Below are positions 45,508 through 54,689 of a DNA stretch of 64,000 nt, piece by piece. Source of the DNA: Nocardiopsis dassonvillei subsp. dassonvillei DSM 43111. Lineage in GTDB: Bacteria; Actinomycetota; Actinomycetes; Streptosporangiales; Streptosporangiaceae. The position numbers and the translations under genes are program-made. Position 1 is the first letter of the stretch; every line of letters starts with the position of its first letter. The stretch covers positions 620,001 through 684,000 of the forward strand of contig NC_014211.1 in the NCBI RefSeq assembly GCF_000092985.1, given 5' to 3'. The notes beneath the pieces were generated by a model that did no database searches, was not told the origin of the DNA, and saw only the letters and a program-made list of their open reading frames with translations.

Positions 45508-47721
45508 ATGCTGTACCTGACACTGGGCATCATCACCTCGGTCTTCGCCGTGGTCGCGTTCACCATGTTCGCTCTGGGCATCCGCCAGATCGTGCGAACC
45601 GTGGGTGTGGGCCGCTCGGTGGAGCCGGAGCGCAAGGGGCCGTTCGGACAGCGGTTCACCATGGCGCTCATCGAGATCCTCGGGCACGGGCGGATGCTCA
45701 AGCGGCCGTGGATCGGCGTCGCCCACTGGTTCGTCATGGTCTCGTTCCCGCTGCTGGTCTTCACCGTCGTGGAGGCCCAGGGCGAGGTCTTCGACCCGCA
45801 CTTCAAGCTGCCGATCATCTACGACTGGGCCCTGTACGGCCTGGCCATCGAGCTCATCGCCGCGGCCAGCCTCGTCGGCATCGTCGGCCTGACCGTCTAC
45901 CGCCTGCTCAACGGGCCCAAGCGCCTGGGCCGCCAGTCCCGGTTCACCAACTCCCGGCACTGGACGGCGTACTACGTCGAGGCCTACCTGTGGGGCCTGC
46001 TGATCTCGATCTTCGTGATCCGCGGTCTCAAGTCGGCCATGGGCGACTTCCCGTTCCCGGCCTGGGCGACGCCGATCTCCACCGGCCTCGGCGCGATCCT
46101 GCCCGGCGACCCCGCGGTCGCCGAGCCCGCCATCGCGCTGGTCGCCGCGTTCAAGCTGATCATCAGCTACCTGTTCTTCGTGGTCATCGCCCGCGTGCTC
46201 ACCATGGGCATCGGCTGGCACCGCTTCCTCGCGCCGGTCAACATCTACTTCAAGCGCAACGCCGACGGGTCCCCGTCCCTGGGCGCGGCCAAGCAGATGA
46301 TGGACAAGTCCGGCACCAAGCCCCTCGACTTCGAGGAGGCTGACCCCGACGAGGACCCGTTCGGCGCGGGCAAGCTGGAGGACTTCACCTGGAAGGGCCT
46401 CCTGGACTTCACCACCTGCACCGAGTGCGGGCGCTGCCAGTCCCAGTGCCCCGCCTGGAACACGGGCAAGCCGCTCTCGCCCAAGAAGGTCATCCTCGAC
46501 CTCCAGCAGCACACCTACGAGAAGGCCCCGTACCTGCTCCAGGGCATCACCGAGGAGACCCTCGCCGAGAAGCCCGACGAGAGCCACGCGGGCGTGGACG
46601 TCCTCGCCCTCCTCAACCGGCCGCTGGTCGGCACCGAGGAGGAGAACGGCGTCATCCACCCCGACGAGCTGTGGGCCTGCACCAACTGCGGCGCCTGCGT
46701 CGAGCAGTGCCCGGTGGACATCGAGCACATCGACCACATCCTCGACATGCGCCGCTACCAGGTGATGGTCGAGTCCAACTTCCCGTCCGAGGCCAACACG
46801 CTCCTCAAGAACCTGGAGAACAAGGCCAACCCGTGGGGCATGGCCGAGGACCGGCGCATGGACTGGATCGAGGAGCTGGCCTCCCGGGAGGAGAACCCGG
46901 TCGAGGTGCAGGTCGTCGAGGACAAGCTCCCCGAGGGCACCGAGTACCTGTTCTGGGTCGGCTGCGCCGGTGCCCTGGAGGACCGCGCCAAGAAGACCAC
47001 CAAGGCCATCGCCGAGCTGCTCGACATGGCGGGCGTCGAGTTCGCCGTGCTGGGCGGCATGGAGGCCTGCACCGGTGACCCCGCGCGCCGCCTGGGCATG
47101 GAGTACGTCTTCCAGATGCTCGCCCAGCAGAACGTGGAGACGCTGAACGAGGCCGGTGTCACCAAGATCGTGGCCAGCTGCCCGCACTGCTTCAACACGC
47201 TCGCCAACGAGTACCCGCAGCTCGGCGGTACCTACGAGGTCGTGCACCACAGCCAGCTGCTGGCCAAGCTCGTGGAGGAGGGCAGGCTCACGCCGGTCAA
47301 CTCCGTGGAGGAGAACATCACCTACCACGACCCCTGCTTCCTGGGCCGCCACAACAAGGTATACACGCCGCCGCGCGACATCATGGCGCAGGTGCCGGGG
47401 GTCAAGACGCAGGAGATGCACCGCCACAAGGAGCGGGGCTTCTGCTGCGGCGCCGGCGGCGCCCGCATGTGGATGGAGGAGCGGATCGGCAAGCGCATCA
47501 ACACCGAGCGGGTGGACGAGGCGCTGACCACCAACCCCGACACCGTCTCCACCGCGTGCCCGTTCTGCCAGGTCATGCTCGGCGACGCGATCAACGAGAA
47601 GAAGTCGCAGGGCGAGGCGAAGGAGACGCTGGAGGTCGTGGACGTCTCCCAGCTGCTGCTGCGCTCGGTCCGGGGCGAGGCCCCCAAGGAGGAGGCCGAG
47701 ACCGCCGACGCCCAGGGCTGA
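45508..47721 (+). CDS. etfD: Membrane Fe-S oxidoreductase, EtfD-like
   Basis: The 737-residue protein has about six N-terminal membrane helices (residues 5-260), two 4Fe-4S motifs (CTECGRCQSQCP and CTNCGACVEQCP), and two heterodisulfide-reductase-type cysteine-rich domains with CAGALEDR, CPHCFNTL, HDPCFLGRH, CCGAGGARMW and CPFCQVML. This layout matches EtfD of Mycobacterium (Rv0338c), which takes electrons from the EtfAB flavoprotein during fatty-acid oxidation and passes them to quinone. GGGAGG precedes the ATG at 45508. No etfA/etfB gene is adjacent, so the name rests on layout and family. Confidence 0.85.
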   Translation: MLYLTLGIITSVFAVVAFTMFALGIRQIVRTVGVGRSVEPERKGPFGQRFTMALIEILGHGRMLKRPWIGVAHWFVMVSFPLLVFTVVEAQGEVFDPHFKLPIIYDWALYGLAIELIAAASLVGIVGLTVYRLLNGPKRLGRQSRFTNSRHWTAYYVEAYLWGLLISIFVIRGLKSAMGDFPFPAWATPISTGLGAILPGDPAVAEPAIALVAAFKLIISYLFFVVIARVLTMGIGWHRFLAPVNIYFKRNADGSPSLGAAKQMMDKSGTKPLDFEEADPDEDPFGAGKLEDFTWKGLLDFTTCTECGRCQSQCPAWNTGKPLSPKKVILDLQQHTYEKAPYLLQGITEETLAEKPDESHAGVDVLALLNRPLVGTEEENGVIHPDELWACTNCGACVEQCPVDIEHIDHILDMRRYQVMVESNFPSEANTLLKNLENKANPWGMAEDRRMDWIEELASREENPVEVQVVEDKLPEGTEYLFWVGCAGALEDRAKKTTKAIAELLDMAGVEFAVLGGMEACTGDPARRLGMEYVFQMLAQQNVETLNEAGVTKIVASCPHCFNTLANEYPQLGGTYEVVHHSQLLAKLVEEGRLTPVNSVEENITYHDPCFLGRHNKVYTPPRDIMAQVPGVKTQEMHRHKERGFCCGAGGARMWMEERIGKRINTERVDEALTTNPDTVSTACPFCQVMLGDAINEKKSQGEAKETLEVVDVSQLLLRSVRGEAPKEEAETADAQG

Positions 47722-47750
47722 CGCGAGGTCCGGACCAGGGCACCGAGCCC

Positions 47751-47800
47751 GCGCAGGGGCCGGGGAGCCGACCGCACGGTCGGCTCCCCGGCCCCTGCGC
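47751..47800. terminator. Perfect 23-bp stem terminator
   Basis: The arms 47751-47773 and 47778-47800 are perfectly complementary around the loop GCAC. It lies 29 bases after the EtfD-like stop. Confidence 0.9.
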
Positions 47801-47888
47801 CGTTCACCGGCGGTCCGGCGCGGCACCGTGCCCGGGACTCCGTGTCCCGACCGCGCGCTCCGGACCGTGACGGCTCGTGGGGATGGCC

Positions 47889-48015
47889 GGAACCGCTGAC
47901 GGCGAGGAGCCGTTCAGCGACCGGGGGCAGAGCCGTTCACAGGGCCGAGGCGGCGCCGCTCATGGCCGGGGGCGGGGGCACTTCCGGACCGGGGGCGGAA
48001 CCGCTCACGGCGAGG
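47889..48015. repeat. Imperfect short direct repeats around a gene end
   Basis: A 19-base unit starting GGAACCGCT occurs at 47889-47907 and 47997-48015 with one mismatch. Between them several degenerate GCCGTTCA/GGGGGC units occur. The second copy includes the stop of the hydrolase gene. Confidence 0.5.
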
Positions 48016-49294
48016 CGGCGAGGTGTTCGTCGAGGAACCCGTCCAGGCCGTGCCGGGTGACCTGGCTGGCGAACCCTCCCCAGTTGAGGTCGAACATGTG
48101 CTCCGCCCAGGGGATCTCCAGGTGCCGGTGCGGGACCCCGGCCGCGTCGAGCCGGGCGGCGAGGCGGCGGTTGTCCTCCGGGCCCACGAACAGGTCGTGG
48201 CCGGGCGTGATCAGCATCGTGGGCGGAACCTCCGGCGAGACGTACGTGATGGGCGAGCTCATCGCGTACTCCTCGGGCAGCTCCGCCACGGAGCCGCCCA
48301 TCAGGCGCTCGCTCTCCTCCAGGAGGTCGCCGCCCATCGGGGAGTTGCGCTGGCGCCAGGGCAGCTCGGGCGCCTCGGCGGTACCGTCGGCCACCGCGTA
48401 CCAGGCCACGACCGCGTCGACGCCGGTGTCGGGCACGTCGCAGCTCGGGGGGATCTCCTCGTCCGAGCTGTACGCGGCCAGGAGGGCGAGCAGGCCGCCC
48501 GCCGACTGGCCGGTGACGGCGATCCGGCCGGGGTCGGCCCCGTACTCCGCGGCGTGCTCGCGGGCCCAGCCGATCGCGCACTTGACGTCGGAGACCGGCA
48601 CCGACCAGTCGCCGTCGGGGAAGTAGCGGTAGTCGACGTCGAACACCACGTGCCCGTTGTCGGCCAGCCACACGTCCCAGCGGGGCAGGAGGCTCTGCGG
48701 CAGGTCGTCCGCGCCTCCGTGGACGTTCACCACGATCGGTGGCGGGGCGTCCCCCCGCCGCCGCTCGGGCTCCCACACGTCCAGTTCCAGGTCCTGCGGG
48801 TCGGAGGCGTCCCCGACCGCCGACTCGCCGGTGCGCAGGTAGACGCGGGTCTCGGGTGCGCGGTCGGCGCTGGTGGCGAGTCCGGCGGCGTACTCGCCGA
48901 GGTCGAGCCGGGCTCCCTCCGCGTGTGCGGTGGACCAGATCGTCCCGGGCGGGACGAGCGCGGCGACCAGTACCGCGCCGTTGGCCGTGGCGGCCGCCGC
49001 GGCGAGGCGCCGACGCCACACCGCTCCCCTGCTTCCCGCGTCCGGACGCCGCCCGGTGCCCTCGCGGAGGCGCGGCCTCCCCGCCGCGAACAGGGCCGGG
49101 ACCAGGCCGACGACGGCCAGGGCGGCGAACACCAGGCTGAACTCCAGTACCAGCAGTCCGTACTGCCACGCGTCCCAGGAGGGCGGCGGCAGCAGGACGA
49201 GCGCGGCGGCGCCCGCGCCGACAAGCGCGGTCGTGCCCGCGAGGGCGGTCGCCAGCCAGCGGGCGGCCGCGGCGGCGCGGTTCCGTCGGTCCAT
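48005..49294 (-). CDS. Membrane-anchored alpha/beta hydrolase (esterase-like)
   Basis: The 429-residue protein has about three N-terminal membrane segments (residues 10-35, 42-68 and 92-115) and then an alpha/beta-hydrolase domain. VNVHGGADDLPQS carries the HGG oxyanion motif near residue 190, GQSAGG the nucleophile serine near residue 262, and ITPGHDLFVGPEDN and WAEHMFDL the acid and histidine. This is the hormone-sensitive-lipase/BD-FAE-like branch. It is divergent from a TetR gene and shares its operator region, so it is likely repressed by it. The substrate is unknown. Confidence 0.85.
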   Translation of the reverse strand: MDRRNRAAAAARWLATALAGTTALVGAGAAALVLLPPPSWDAWQYGLLVLEFSLVFAALAVVGLVPALFAAGRPRLREGTGRRPDAGSRGAVWRRRLAAAAATANGAVLVAALVPPGTIWSTAHAEGARLDLGEYAAGLATSADRAPETRVYLRTGESAVGDASDPQDLELDVWEPERRRGDAPPPIVVNVHGGADDLPQSLLPRWDVWLADNGHVVFDVDYRYFPDGDWSVPVSDVKCAIGWAREHAAEYGADPGRIAVTGQSAGGLLALLAAYSSDEEIPPSCDVPDTGVDAVVAWYAVADGTAEAPELPWRQRNSPMGGDLLEESERLMGGSVAELPEEYAMSSPITYVSPEVPPTMLITPGHDLFVGPEDNRRLAARLDAAGVPHRHLEIPWAEHMFDLNWGGFASQVTRHGLDGFLDEHLAASP

Positions 49295-49318
49295 GGTCTC
49301 CCCTTCGAGAACTCTTTC

Positions 49319-49346
49319 GATACGTCCGTATCGATACGAACGTATC
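49319..49346. promoter_or_regulatory. Two adjacent GATACG-N2-CGTATC operators
   Basis: Palindromes GATACGTCCGTATC (49319-49332) and GATACGAACGTATC (49333-49346) abut each other between the divergent hydrolase and TetR genes. They are almost certainly the binding sites of that TetR regulator. Confidence 0.85.
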
Positions 49347-49374
49347 AGAACGGGGGGTGTGTCAGAATGTGGCC

Positions 49375-49977
49375 GTGCCCAGGTACGTGGACAAGGACGG
49401 ACGCCGCCGACAGGTGGCCGCCGCCCTGCACCGGATCGCCGCCCGCGAGGGCCTGGAGAGTGTCAGCATCCGCACCGTGGCGGCCGAGGCCGGACTCTCC
49501 GTCGGAGCCGTCCAGCGCGACTTCGGGACCAAGGAGGCGCTTCTCCTCTTCGCCATGCACGAGGTCGTCGACGCGGTCGCCGCGCGGCTCGCCCGGGTGC
49601 GGATCGGCCCGGGGCTGCTGTCCTTCGCCGAGGGGCTGCGGCAGGTGCTCACCGACCTGCTGCCGACCGACGACGAGCGCCTGGCCGAGGCCCGCGTCTG
49701 GTCGGCGTTCTACGCCCGCGCGGCCGTGGACGCCGAGTTCGCGGAGGTCCTGGCCGGGTTCGACGTCCGGGCCCGCGCCGCTCTGCGCGCCGCCGTCGGC
49801 TGGGCGGGCGAGCAGGGGGAACTGGCCCCCGGGCAGGACCCGGACGCCCTGGTGGAACTCCTGCTGGTCCTCGTGGACGGGATCTGGCTCAGCGCCGTCC
49901 GCCAGCCCCCGGGCTCCCCGCTGGACGCCCAGCGCGCCGCGGTGGAGGCGGCGGTCGCGGCGGTCACACGCGGGTAG
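49375..49977 (+). CDS. TetR-family regulator
   Basis: The 200-residue repressor has an N-terminal helix-turn-helix (about residues 12-50: QVAAALHRIAAREGLESVSI and GLSVGAVQRDFGTKEALLLF) and a C-terminal ligand domain with RVWSAFYARAAVD. I chose the GTG at 49375 because the family begins at PRYVDKDGRR; a GTG at 49357 is possible. Two abutting palindromes precede it, and the divergent hydrolase gene is its probable target. The ligand is unknown. Confidence 0.85.
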   Translation: MPRYVDKDGRRRQVAAALHRIAAREGLESVSIRTVAAEAGLSVGAVQRDFGTKEALLLFAMHEVVDAVAARLARVRIGPGLLSFAEGLRQVLTDLLPTDDERLAEARVWSAFYARAAVDAEFAEVLAGFDVRARAALRAAVGWAGEQGELAPGQDPDALVELLLVLVDGIWLSAVRQPPGSPLDAQRAAVEAAVAAVTRG

Positions 49978-50340
49978 ACGTCCCGTACGGGCAGGCGTCC
50001 CGTGCGGGGAACGTCCGCGCCGTCGGTGCGGGCGCCAGTCGGGACGGCCCGCGGGGGCGGGGGCGCCGGGAAGGTGGAGGCTCCTGCGGCCGCCTCCCGT
50101 GTGCGGTGCGGCCCCGTCGGCAGCGCCACCGCGATGGCCTCGTGGTCGCTCAGGGCCGTTTCCCTCTTCCCTTCGCGCGGCCGTACCGCCCCGGTGAGCG
50201 CGGTGCGGGGCGGCGTTCGCGGCCCCGGCCACCGCCCGCACCGGTACCGCCCCCGTGGACGCGGTGCGGGGGAGGGGCTTCCAGGGAAGGGTGATTTAGG
50301 TTAGCCTTACCTGACTGTCTTCTATTCGAGGTGGTCGCCC
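49978..50340. other. Intergenic region with iron box, about 360 bases
   Basis: Apart from the iron box at 50296-50314, the stretch is GC-rich, has no coding character and shows two loosely repeated GTACCGCCCC segments near 50183 and 50243. Confidence 0.4.
50296..50314. promoter_or_regulatory. DtxR/IdeR-type iron box
   Basis: TTAGGTTAGCCTTACCTGA matches the iron-box consensus TTAGGTTAGGCTAACCTAA at 16 of 19 positions. It lies 26 bases before the start codon of the DUF2470 gene, so that gene is probably expressed under iron limitation. Confidence 0.85.
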
Positions 50341-51105
50341 GTGAACGCCCCCGTTCCTCCTCCCGCCGATCGCGCCCGTTCCACCCTGGCCCGCGGCGGT
50401 CCGGTGACCGTGGCGGCGGCCTCGGACCGGTTCGGCGAGGCGGGGACCGTGTACCTGGAGGAAGCCCCCTGCCACGTGCACGCCGACGGCGCCGTGAGCC
50501 TCCTGCTGCCCGACGGCCACCCGCTCACGGACCCCCGTCCCAGGGGCCCCGTGGTGATGGCGGAGTTCACCGACCTGTCACCCGTGCTGATGCGCGACAG
50601 GGTGCGGGCGGTGCTGTGGGTGAGCGGCGCCGTGGAGGCCCTGGAGCACGCCCACGCCCGCGTACGCGCGGCCCGGCTGCCCGAGGCCGCCACCGACGAC
50701 CGGCTGCTGGAGATCGGGTACGGCCTGACGATGGTGGTCCTGCGCACCACCCTGGTGGTCCAGTCCGACCACGACGGGGCCCACGTGCTCGATCCAGCCG
50801 AACTGGCCGCCGCGCGCCCCGACCCGTTCTGCCTCTGGGAGGCGCCCTGGCTGCGCCACCTCGACGAGGACCACCCGGACCTGGTGGGCGACCTGCTGGC
50901 CGCCGCTTCCGGCGCCGCGCGCGGAGGCCGACCCAGGCCCCTGGGCGTGGACCGCCTCGGGCTGCGGCTGCGGGTGGAGACCGCGCGGGGCCACCACGAC
51001 GTACACCTGCCCTTCACCCGCCCGGCGCGCACCCCCGACGACGTCGCCGTCCAGGTGCACCGGCTGGCCGGACACCCCGTCCCCCAGGGCTACGACCGCG
51101 GATGA
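50341..51105 (+). CDS. DUF2470-domain protein, iron-regulated
   Basis: The 254-residue protein has an N-terminal split-barrel-like part and a C-terminal DUF2470 domain (about residues 185-250: PLGVDRLGLRLRVETARGHH onward). DUF2470 is the C-terminal domain of heme-degrading HugZ-type proteins and of related flavin-barrel proteins. The iron box immediately upstream fits a role in heme or siderophore iron use. GAGGTGG precedes the GTG at 50341. Catalytic activity is not shown by the sequence. Confidence 0.8.
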   Translation: MNAPVPPPADRARSTLARGGPVTVAAASDRFGEAGTVYLEEAPCHVHADGAVSLLLPDGHPLTDPRPRGPVVMAEFTDLSPVLMRDRVRAVLWVSGAVEALEHAHARVRAARLPEAATDDRLLEIGYGLTMVVLRTTLVVQSDHDGAHVLDPAELAAARPDPFCLWEAPWLRHLDEDHPDLVGDLLAAASGAARGGRPRPLGVDRLGLRLRVETARGHHDVHLPFTRPARTPDDVAVQVHRLAGHPVPQGYDRG

Positions 51106-51282
51106 GCGGCCACCGGAAGGCGGGCGCGGCCGAGGGGTCCGAGGGCGCGGCCACGACCGCCCACCAGCGGCCGCCGCACCGGCCCGATGACATTTGTCAG
51201 TGCGCGCGCCGGTAGGTTCCCCCGTGCGGCCGGTGATAACGGCGTCTGTTCCGTGTGAGCCGTTCCGCGGGAACCTGGGGAC

Positions 51283-52275
51283 ATGACGACGACAGCGAGC
51301 ACCGCAGCGACCGGCCCCGGCCGACAGGACGCCACCGGCCCGGCGGTGGTCGTCCGCGACCTCCACCAGCACTACGGCGACTTCGAGGCGGTCAAGGGGG
51401 TCTCCTTCGAGATCCACCCCGGCGAGCTCTTCGCCCTCCTCGGGACCAACGGCGCGGGCAAGACCACCACCATCGAGACGATGGAGGGCTTCCGCCGCCC
51501 CAGCTCCGGCAGTGTCCGGGTCTTCGGCCTCGACCCCTACGGCCAGCCCGCCGGAGTCCGGGAGCGCACCAACGCCGTCCTCCAGGGCAGCGGCCTGCTG
51601 GAGGACCTGACCGTCGCCGAGACCCTGCACCTGGCCCGCGACCTCGCGGCCGCGCCCAGGGACACGGACGAGACGCTGGAGCTGGTCGGCCTCGCCGACA
51701 AGCGCGGGGTCGCGGTCCGCCAGCTGTCCGGAGGGCAGAAGCGCCGCCTGGACCTGGCGCTGGCCCTGCTGACCAGGCCCGAGGTCCTGTACCTGGACGA
51801 GCCCACCACCGGCATGGACGCCGAGGGCCGCATCGAGACCTGGCGCATCGTCAACGACCTCAAGCGGGAGGGGGTGGCGGTCCTGCTCACCACCCACTAC
51901 CTGGAGGAGGCCGAGCGGCTCGCCGACCGGCTGGCGATCATGCACCGCGGCGAGGTCCGCGTGGAGGGGACGATCCAGGAGGTCCTCGCGGGTTGGGGCG
52001 ACCGGGTGAGCTTCGTGCTGCCCCCGAACGTGCGCACCGCCGACCTGCCCCGCGTCGAGGGCGCGGACGTCTCCGTGGAGACGCGCGGCCAGGCGCTGTG
52101 GGCCACCTACACGGTCACGCGGGGGGACGTCGAGGAGCGGGCGCACCACGCGGTGGCCGCGCTCATGTCCTGGGCCGTGGAGAACGGCACCGTCCTGCGC
52201 AGCCTCCAGGTGCGCAGCGCCTCCCTGGAGGACGTGTTCCTCCGGGTCGCCGACGGCGCCGCCGACCTGGTCTGA
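51283..52275 (+). CDS. ABC exporter ATPase
   Basis: The 330-residue ATPase has Walker A GTNGAGKTTT (about residues 60-69), the signature QLSGGQKRRLDLALALL, Walker B VLYLDEPTTGMDAEG and a C-terminal extension of about 80 residues ending in SLEDVFLRVADG, as in DrrA-type exporters. The permease gene follows after 59 bases and two kinase genes after that. The substrate is unknown. Confidence 0.9.
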   Translation: MTTTASTAATGPGRQDATGPAVVVRDLHQHYGDFEAVKGVSFEIHPGELFALLGTNGAGKTTTIETMEGFRRPSSGSVRVFGLDPYGQPAGVRERTNAVLQGSGLLEDLTVAETLHLARDLAAAPRDTDETLELVGLADKRGVAVRQLSGGQKRRLDLALALLTRPEVLYLDEPTTGMDAEGRIETWRIVNDLKREGVAVLLTTHYLEEAERLADRLAIMHRGEVRVEGTIQEVLAGWGDRVSFVLPPNVRTADLPRVEGADVSVETRGQALWATYTVTRGDVEERAHHAVAALMSWAVENGTVLRSLQVRSASLEDVFLRVADGAADLV

Positions 52276-52334
52276 CGCGCGCCGCAGCGCTCCGTGCCCC
52301 CCTGCCCCGCACAGTCCTTCGAGGAGACACCGCG

Positions 52335-53198
52335 ATGACCGCGAACACCGCCGCCCCCGCCACCGACGCCACCGGCGTCCGACCCGGCGTCCGACCCGGC
52401 GTCAGCTGGGCCAGGCAGGCCGTCCGCCTGGCCCGAACCGAGTTCACCCTGTTCGCCCGGTACAAGACCGCCTGGATGTACCTGGCCCTGCCGCTCTTCT
52501 TCGCCTTCATGACCACGAACCTCCCCAATGACGAGGTCGTCCCCGGCTTCGGGATGGGGCAGATGGCCATGGTCGCCACCATCGGCTCCATCGGGCTCAT
52601 CCTGGGCGTCGGCCACCCCTCCAACGTGTTCACCGCGCGGAGGGAGTCCCTGGTCCTCAAGCGGCTGCGGGTCAGCGGGGTGCCCCAGTCGGCGGTCTTC
52701 GGCGGCGTCATCGGGGCCGTGGTGGTCTTCTCCCTGGCGATCACGGTGGTGGTGGCCGCCCTGGTCCTGGTCTTCTTCGGCAGCCTTCCCCGGGACCCGC
52801 TGATGCTCGCCGTCGCGGTCGTCCTCAGCTCCGTCATGTTCTCCCTGATGGGGCTGCTCATCACCCCGATCGTCCGCAACGCCGAGTCCGCCCAGATGAT
52901 CTCGATGCTGCCCATGCTGGTCCTGCTGTTCGTGGGCGGCGGACTCATCCCGCTGGAGTTCCTGCCGGAGACCGCTCGCGTGATCATCGGCTTCGTTCCG
53001 TCGGTCCCCGCCGGGGAGATGGCGCAGACCGCCTACTCCGGCTACGACGCCTTCCGGGGCTTCGGGGACGGGGAGGAGAAGGGCTACCTCGCCCTGTGGG
53101 TCGCGGCCCTGCCCTCCATCGGGATCATGCTCGCCTGGATCGCGGTGCTGGCCCTGCTGGTGCGCCGCTACTTCAGGTGGGACCCCCGCCAGCCGTAG
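52335..53198 (+). CDS. ABC-2-type permease
   Basis: The 287-residue protein has a hydrophilic N-terminus with an imperfect GVRPGVRPGV repeat, then six membrane segments (for example YKTAWMYLALPLFFAFM and GVIGAVVVFSLAITVVVAAL). RLRVSGVPQSAVFGG and IVRNAESAQMISMLPMLVLL are typical of DrrB-like permeases. GAGGAGAC precedes the ATG at 52335. It pairs with the ATPase upstream. Confidence 0.9.
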   Translation: MTANTAAPATDATGVRPGVRPGVSWARQAVRLARTEFTLFARYKTAWMYLALPLFFAFMTTNLPNDEVVPGFGMGQMAMVATIGSIGLILGVGHPSNVFTARRESLVLKRLRVSGVPQSAVFGGVIGAVVVFSLAITVVVAALVLVFFGSLPRDPLMLAVAVVLSSVMFSLMGLLITPIVRNAESAQMISMLPMLVLLFVGGGLIPLEFLPETARVIIGFVPSVPAGEMAQTAYSGYDAFRGFGDGEEKGYLALWVAALPSIGIMLAWIAVLALLVRRYFRWDPRQP

Positions 53199-53384
53199 GG
53201 CGGGCGCGGGGCGCCGGGGAGGCCGGGGACGGACGGCCTGCCCCGGCCTTCTCCCGTGCGGGTCCGGAAAGGCCTGTGGACAACCGTTCGGAGGGGGTCC
53301 GCGGCTTCTACGGTGGTTGTGGTGCGGCCGACGGCGGCCGGAGAGGAGCCGGCGGCCGCAGCGGCGCGGAGGAGAGGAGGAGCG

Positions 53385-54689
53385 GTGGGTTCCCAGGACA
53401 CGTTCACCGCCGGGCACGGGACGGCGGACTCGGCGGTCCCCTCTCCCGTTCCAGGGGCCGACGCGGGCACGAACCCCCGTTTCCTGCGCAGGCTCCGGTT
53501 CGCGCGGTGGTGCATCCTGTGGACGCTGGGCTCGCTGGCGCTGATGGTGCCTTTCGCGCCGTTCATGGAACTGCTCCTGTCCGGGGCCCGCTCCGTCGGC
53601 TCGGAGGACGGGTTCAGGACCTGGCCTCCCGCGGTGTCCACCGCGGTCGCCCTGCTGTGCGCGCTGCTGTGCCTGTGCATGATCCGGAGCCGGGTGGACG
53701 GGAGGAGGATCGCCGACCCCCGGCTCTACTGGGGCTCGCTCGCCCTGCTCCTCCTGGCGTGCCTCCTCATGCAGGTCACTCCGTACGTCTTCCTCACCTG
53801 CACGTGTTGGTGGGGGGTGGCGGCCTTCTCCGCCCCCTGGAGGCGTTCCCTCCTCGTCGGCCTCGCCCTGCTGGTGCTGCCCTGGCTGCACCTGTCCGTC
53901 ACACTGGTGGACATACCCCTCTTCGTGCTGGTGTTCTCCAGCCTGTTCTCAGTGGGCTGGACCCTCGTGATCTGGTTCGTCGCCCTGACCATGTTCCGCC
54001 TGTGGGAGGCCACGAACGAGGCTCTGGAGGGGGAGCACGCCCGCACCCGGCTGGCGGTGAGCGAGGAGCGGCTCCGGTTCGCCCAGGACATGCAGGGGGT
54101 GATCGGCCAGGGCCTGACCACGCTCGCTGTCAGGGCCAGACGGGCCGAACTGCTTCTGGGGAGTGATCCGGCGGGCTCCGCGGCCGAGATCGAGGAGGTC
54201 CACGAACTGGCCCGCCGGGTGCTCCAGCAGGTGAGGTCGGCGGTCAGCGGCTACCGGGGTGTGGACCTGGCCGCGGAGGTGGAGTCGATCGGCGCGGTCC
54301 TGCGCGCCAACGGCACCGAGACCGTCGTCACCGGAACGGCGGCCCCGGAACAGTTCCCGGCCGCGGCCGGAATCGCCGCCTGGGTGGTGCGCGAGGGGGC
54401 CACCAACATCCTGCGGCACAGCGACGCCCGCCGCTGCCGGATCTCCTTCTCCGTGGACGGGGAAGCCGGGCACGGGGGGAGGGCACTGGTGGTCGAGGTG
54501 TCCAACGACCGGGCGCGCGGCGGCCCGGAGGACGGCGCGGCCTCGGCCAGCGGTCTGGCCGGGCTCTCCGAACGTGTCGTACGGGAGGGTGGCACACTGT
54601 CGGCGAACCGTACCCACGACGGCGGTTTCCTGCTCAGAGCCGTCCTCCCGCTGCCCGACGGGACCCGACACACCGAGGAGTCACGTTGA
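53385..54689 (+). CDS. Degenerate DesK-like histidine kinase without phosphoacceptor His
   Basis: This 434-residue protein has about five membrane segments (residues 38-200), a HisKA_3-like helix and a HATPase domain (VVREGATNILRHSDARRC, GLAGLSERVV). The phosphoacceptor motif DMHDLLGH of the neighbouring kinase reads DMQGVIGQ here: Gln237 replaces the phosphorylated histidine and Gln242 the second. It therefore cannot autophosphorylate in the normal way, although the ATP-binding boxes remain. The GTG at 53385 has GGAGG four bases upstream. The stop overlaps the next kinase's TTG start. Confidence 0.85.
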   Translation: MGSQDTFTAGHGTADSAVPSPVPGADAGTNPRFLRRLRFARWCILWTLGSLALMVPFAPFMELLLSGARSVGSEDGFRTWPPAVSTAVALLCALLCLCMIRSRVDGRRIADPRLYWGSLALLLLACLLMQVTPYVFLTCTCWWGVAAFSAPWRRSLLVGLALLVLPWLHLSVTLVDIPLFVLVFSSLFSVGWTLVIWFVALTMFRLWEATNEALEGEHARTRLAVSEERLRFAQDMQGVIGQGLTTLAVRARRAELLLGSDPAGSAAEIEEVHELARRVLQQVRSAVSGYRGVDLAAEVESIGAVLRANGTETVVTGTAAPEQFPAAAGIAAWVVREGATNILRHSDARRCRISFSVDGEAGHGGRALVVEVSNDRARGGPEDGAASASGLAGLSERVVREGGTLSANRTHDGGFLLRAVLPLPDGTRHTEESR

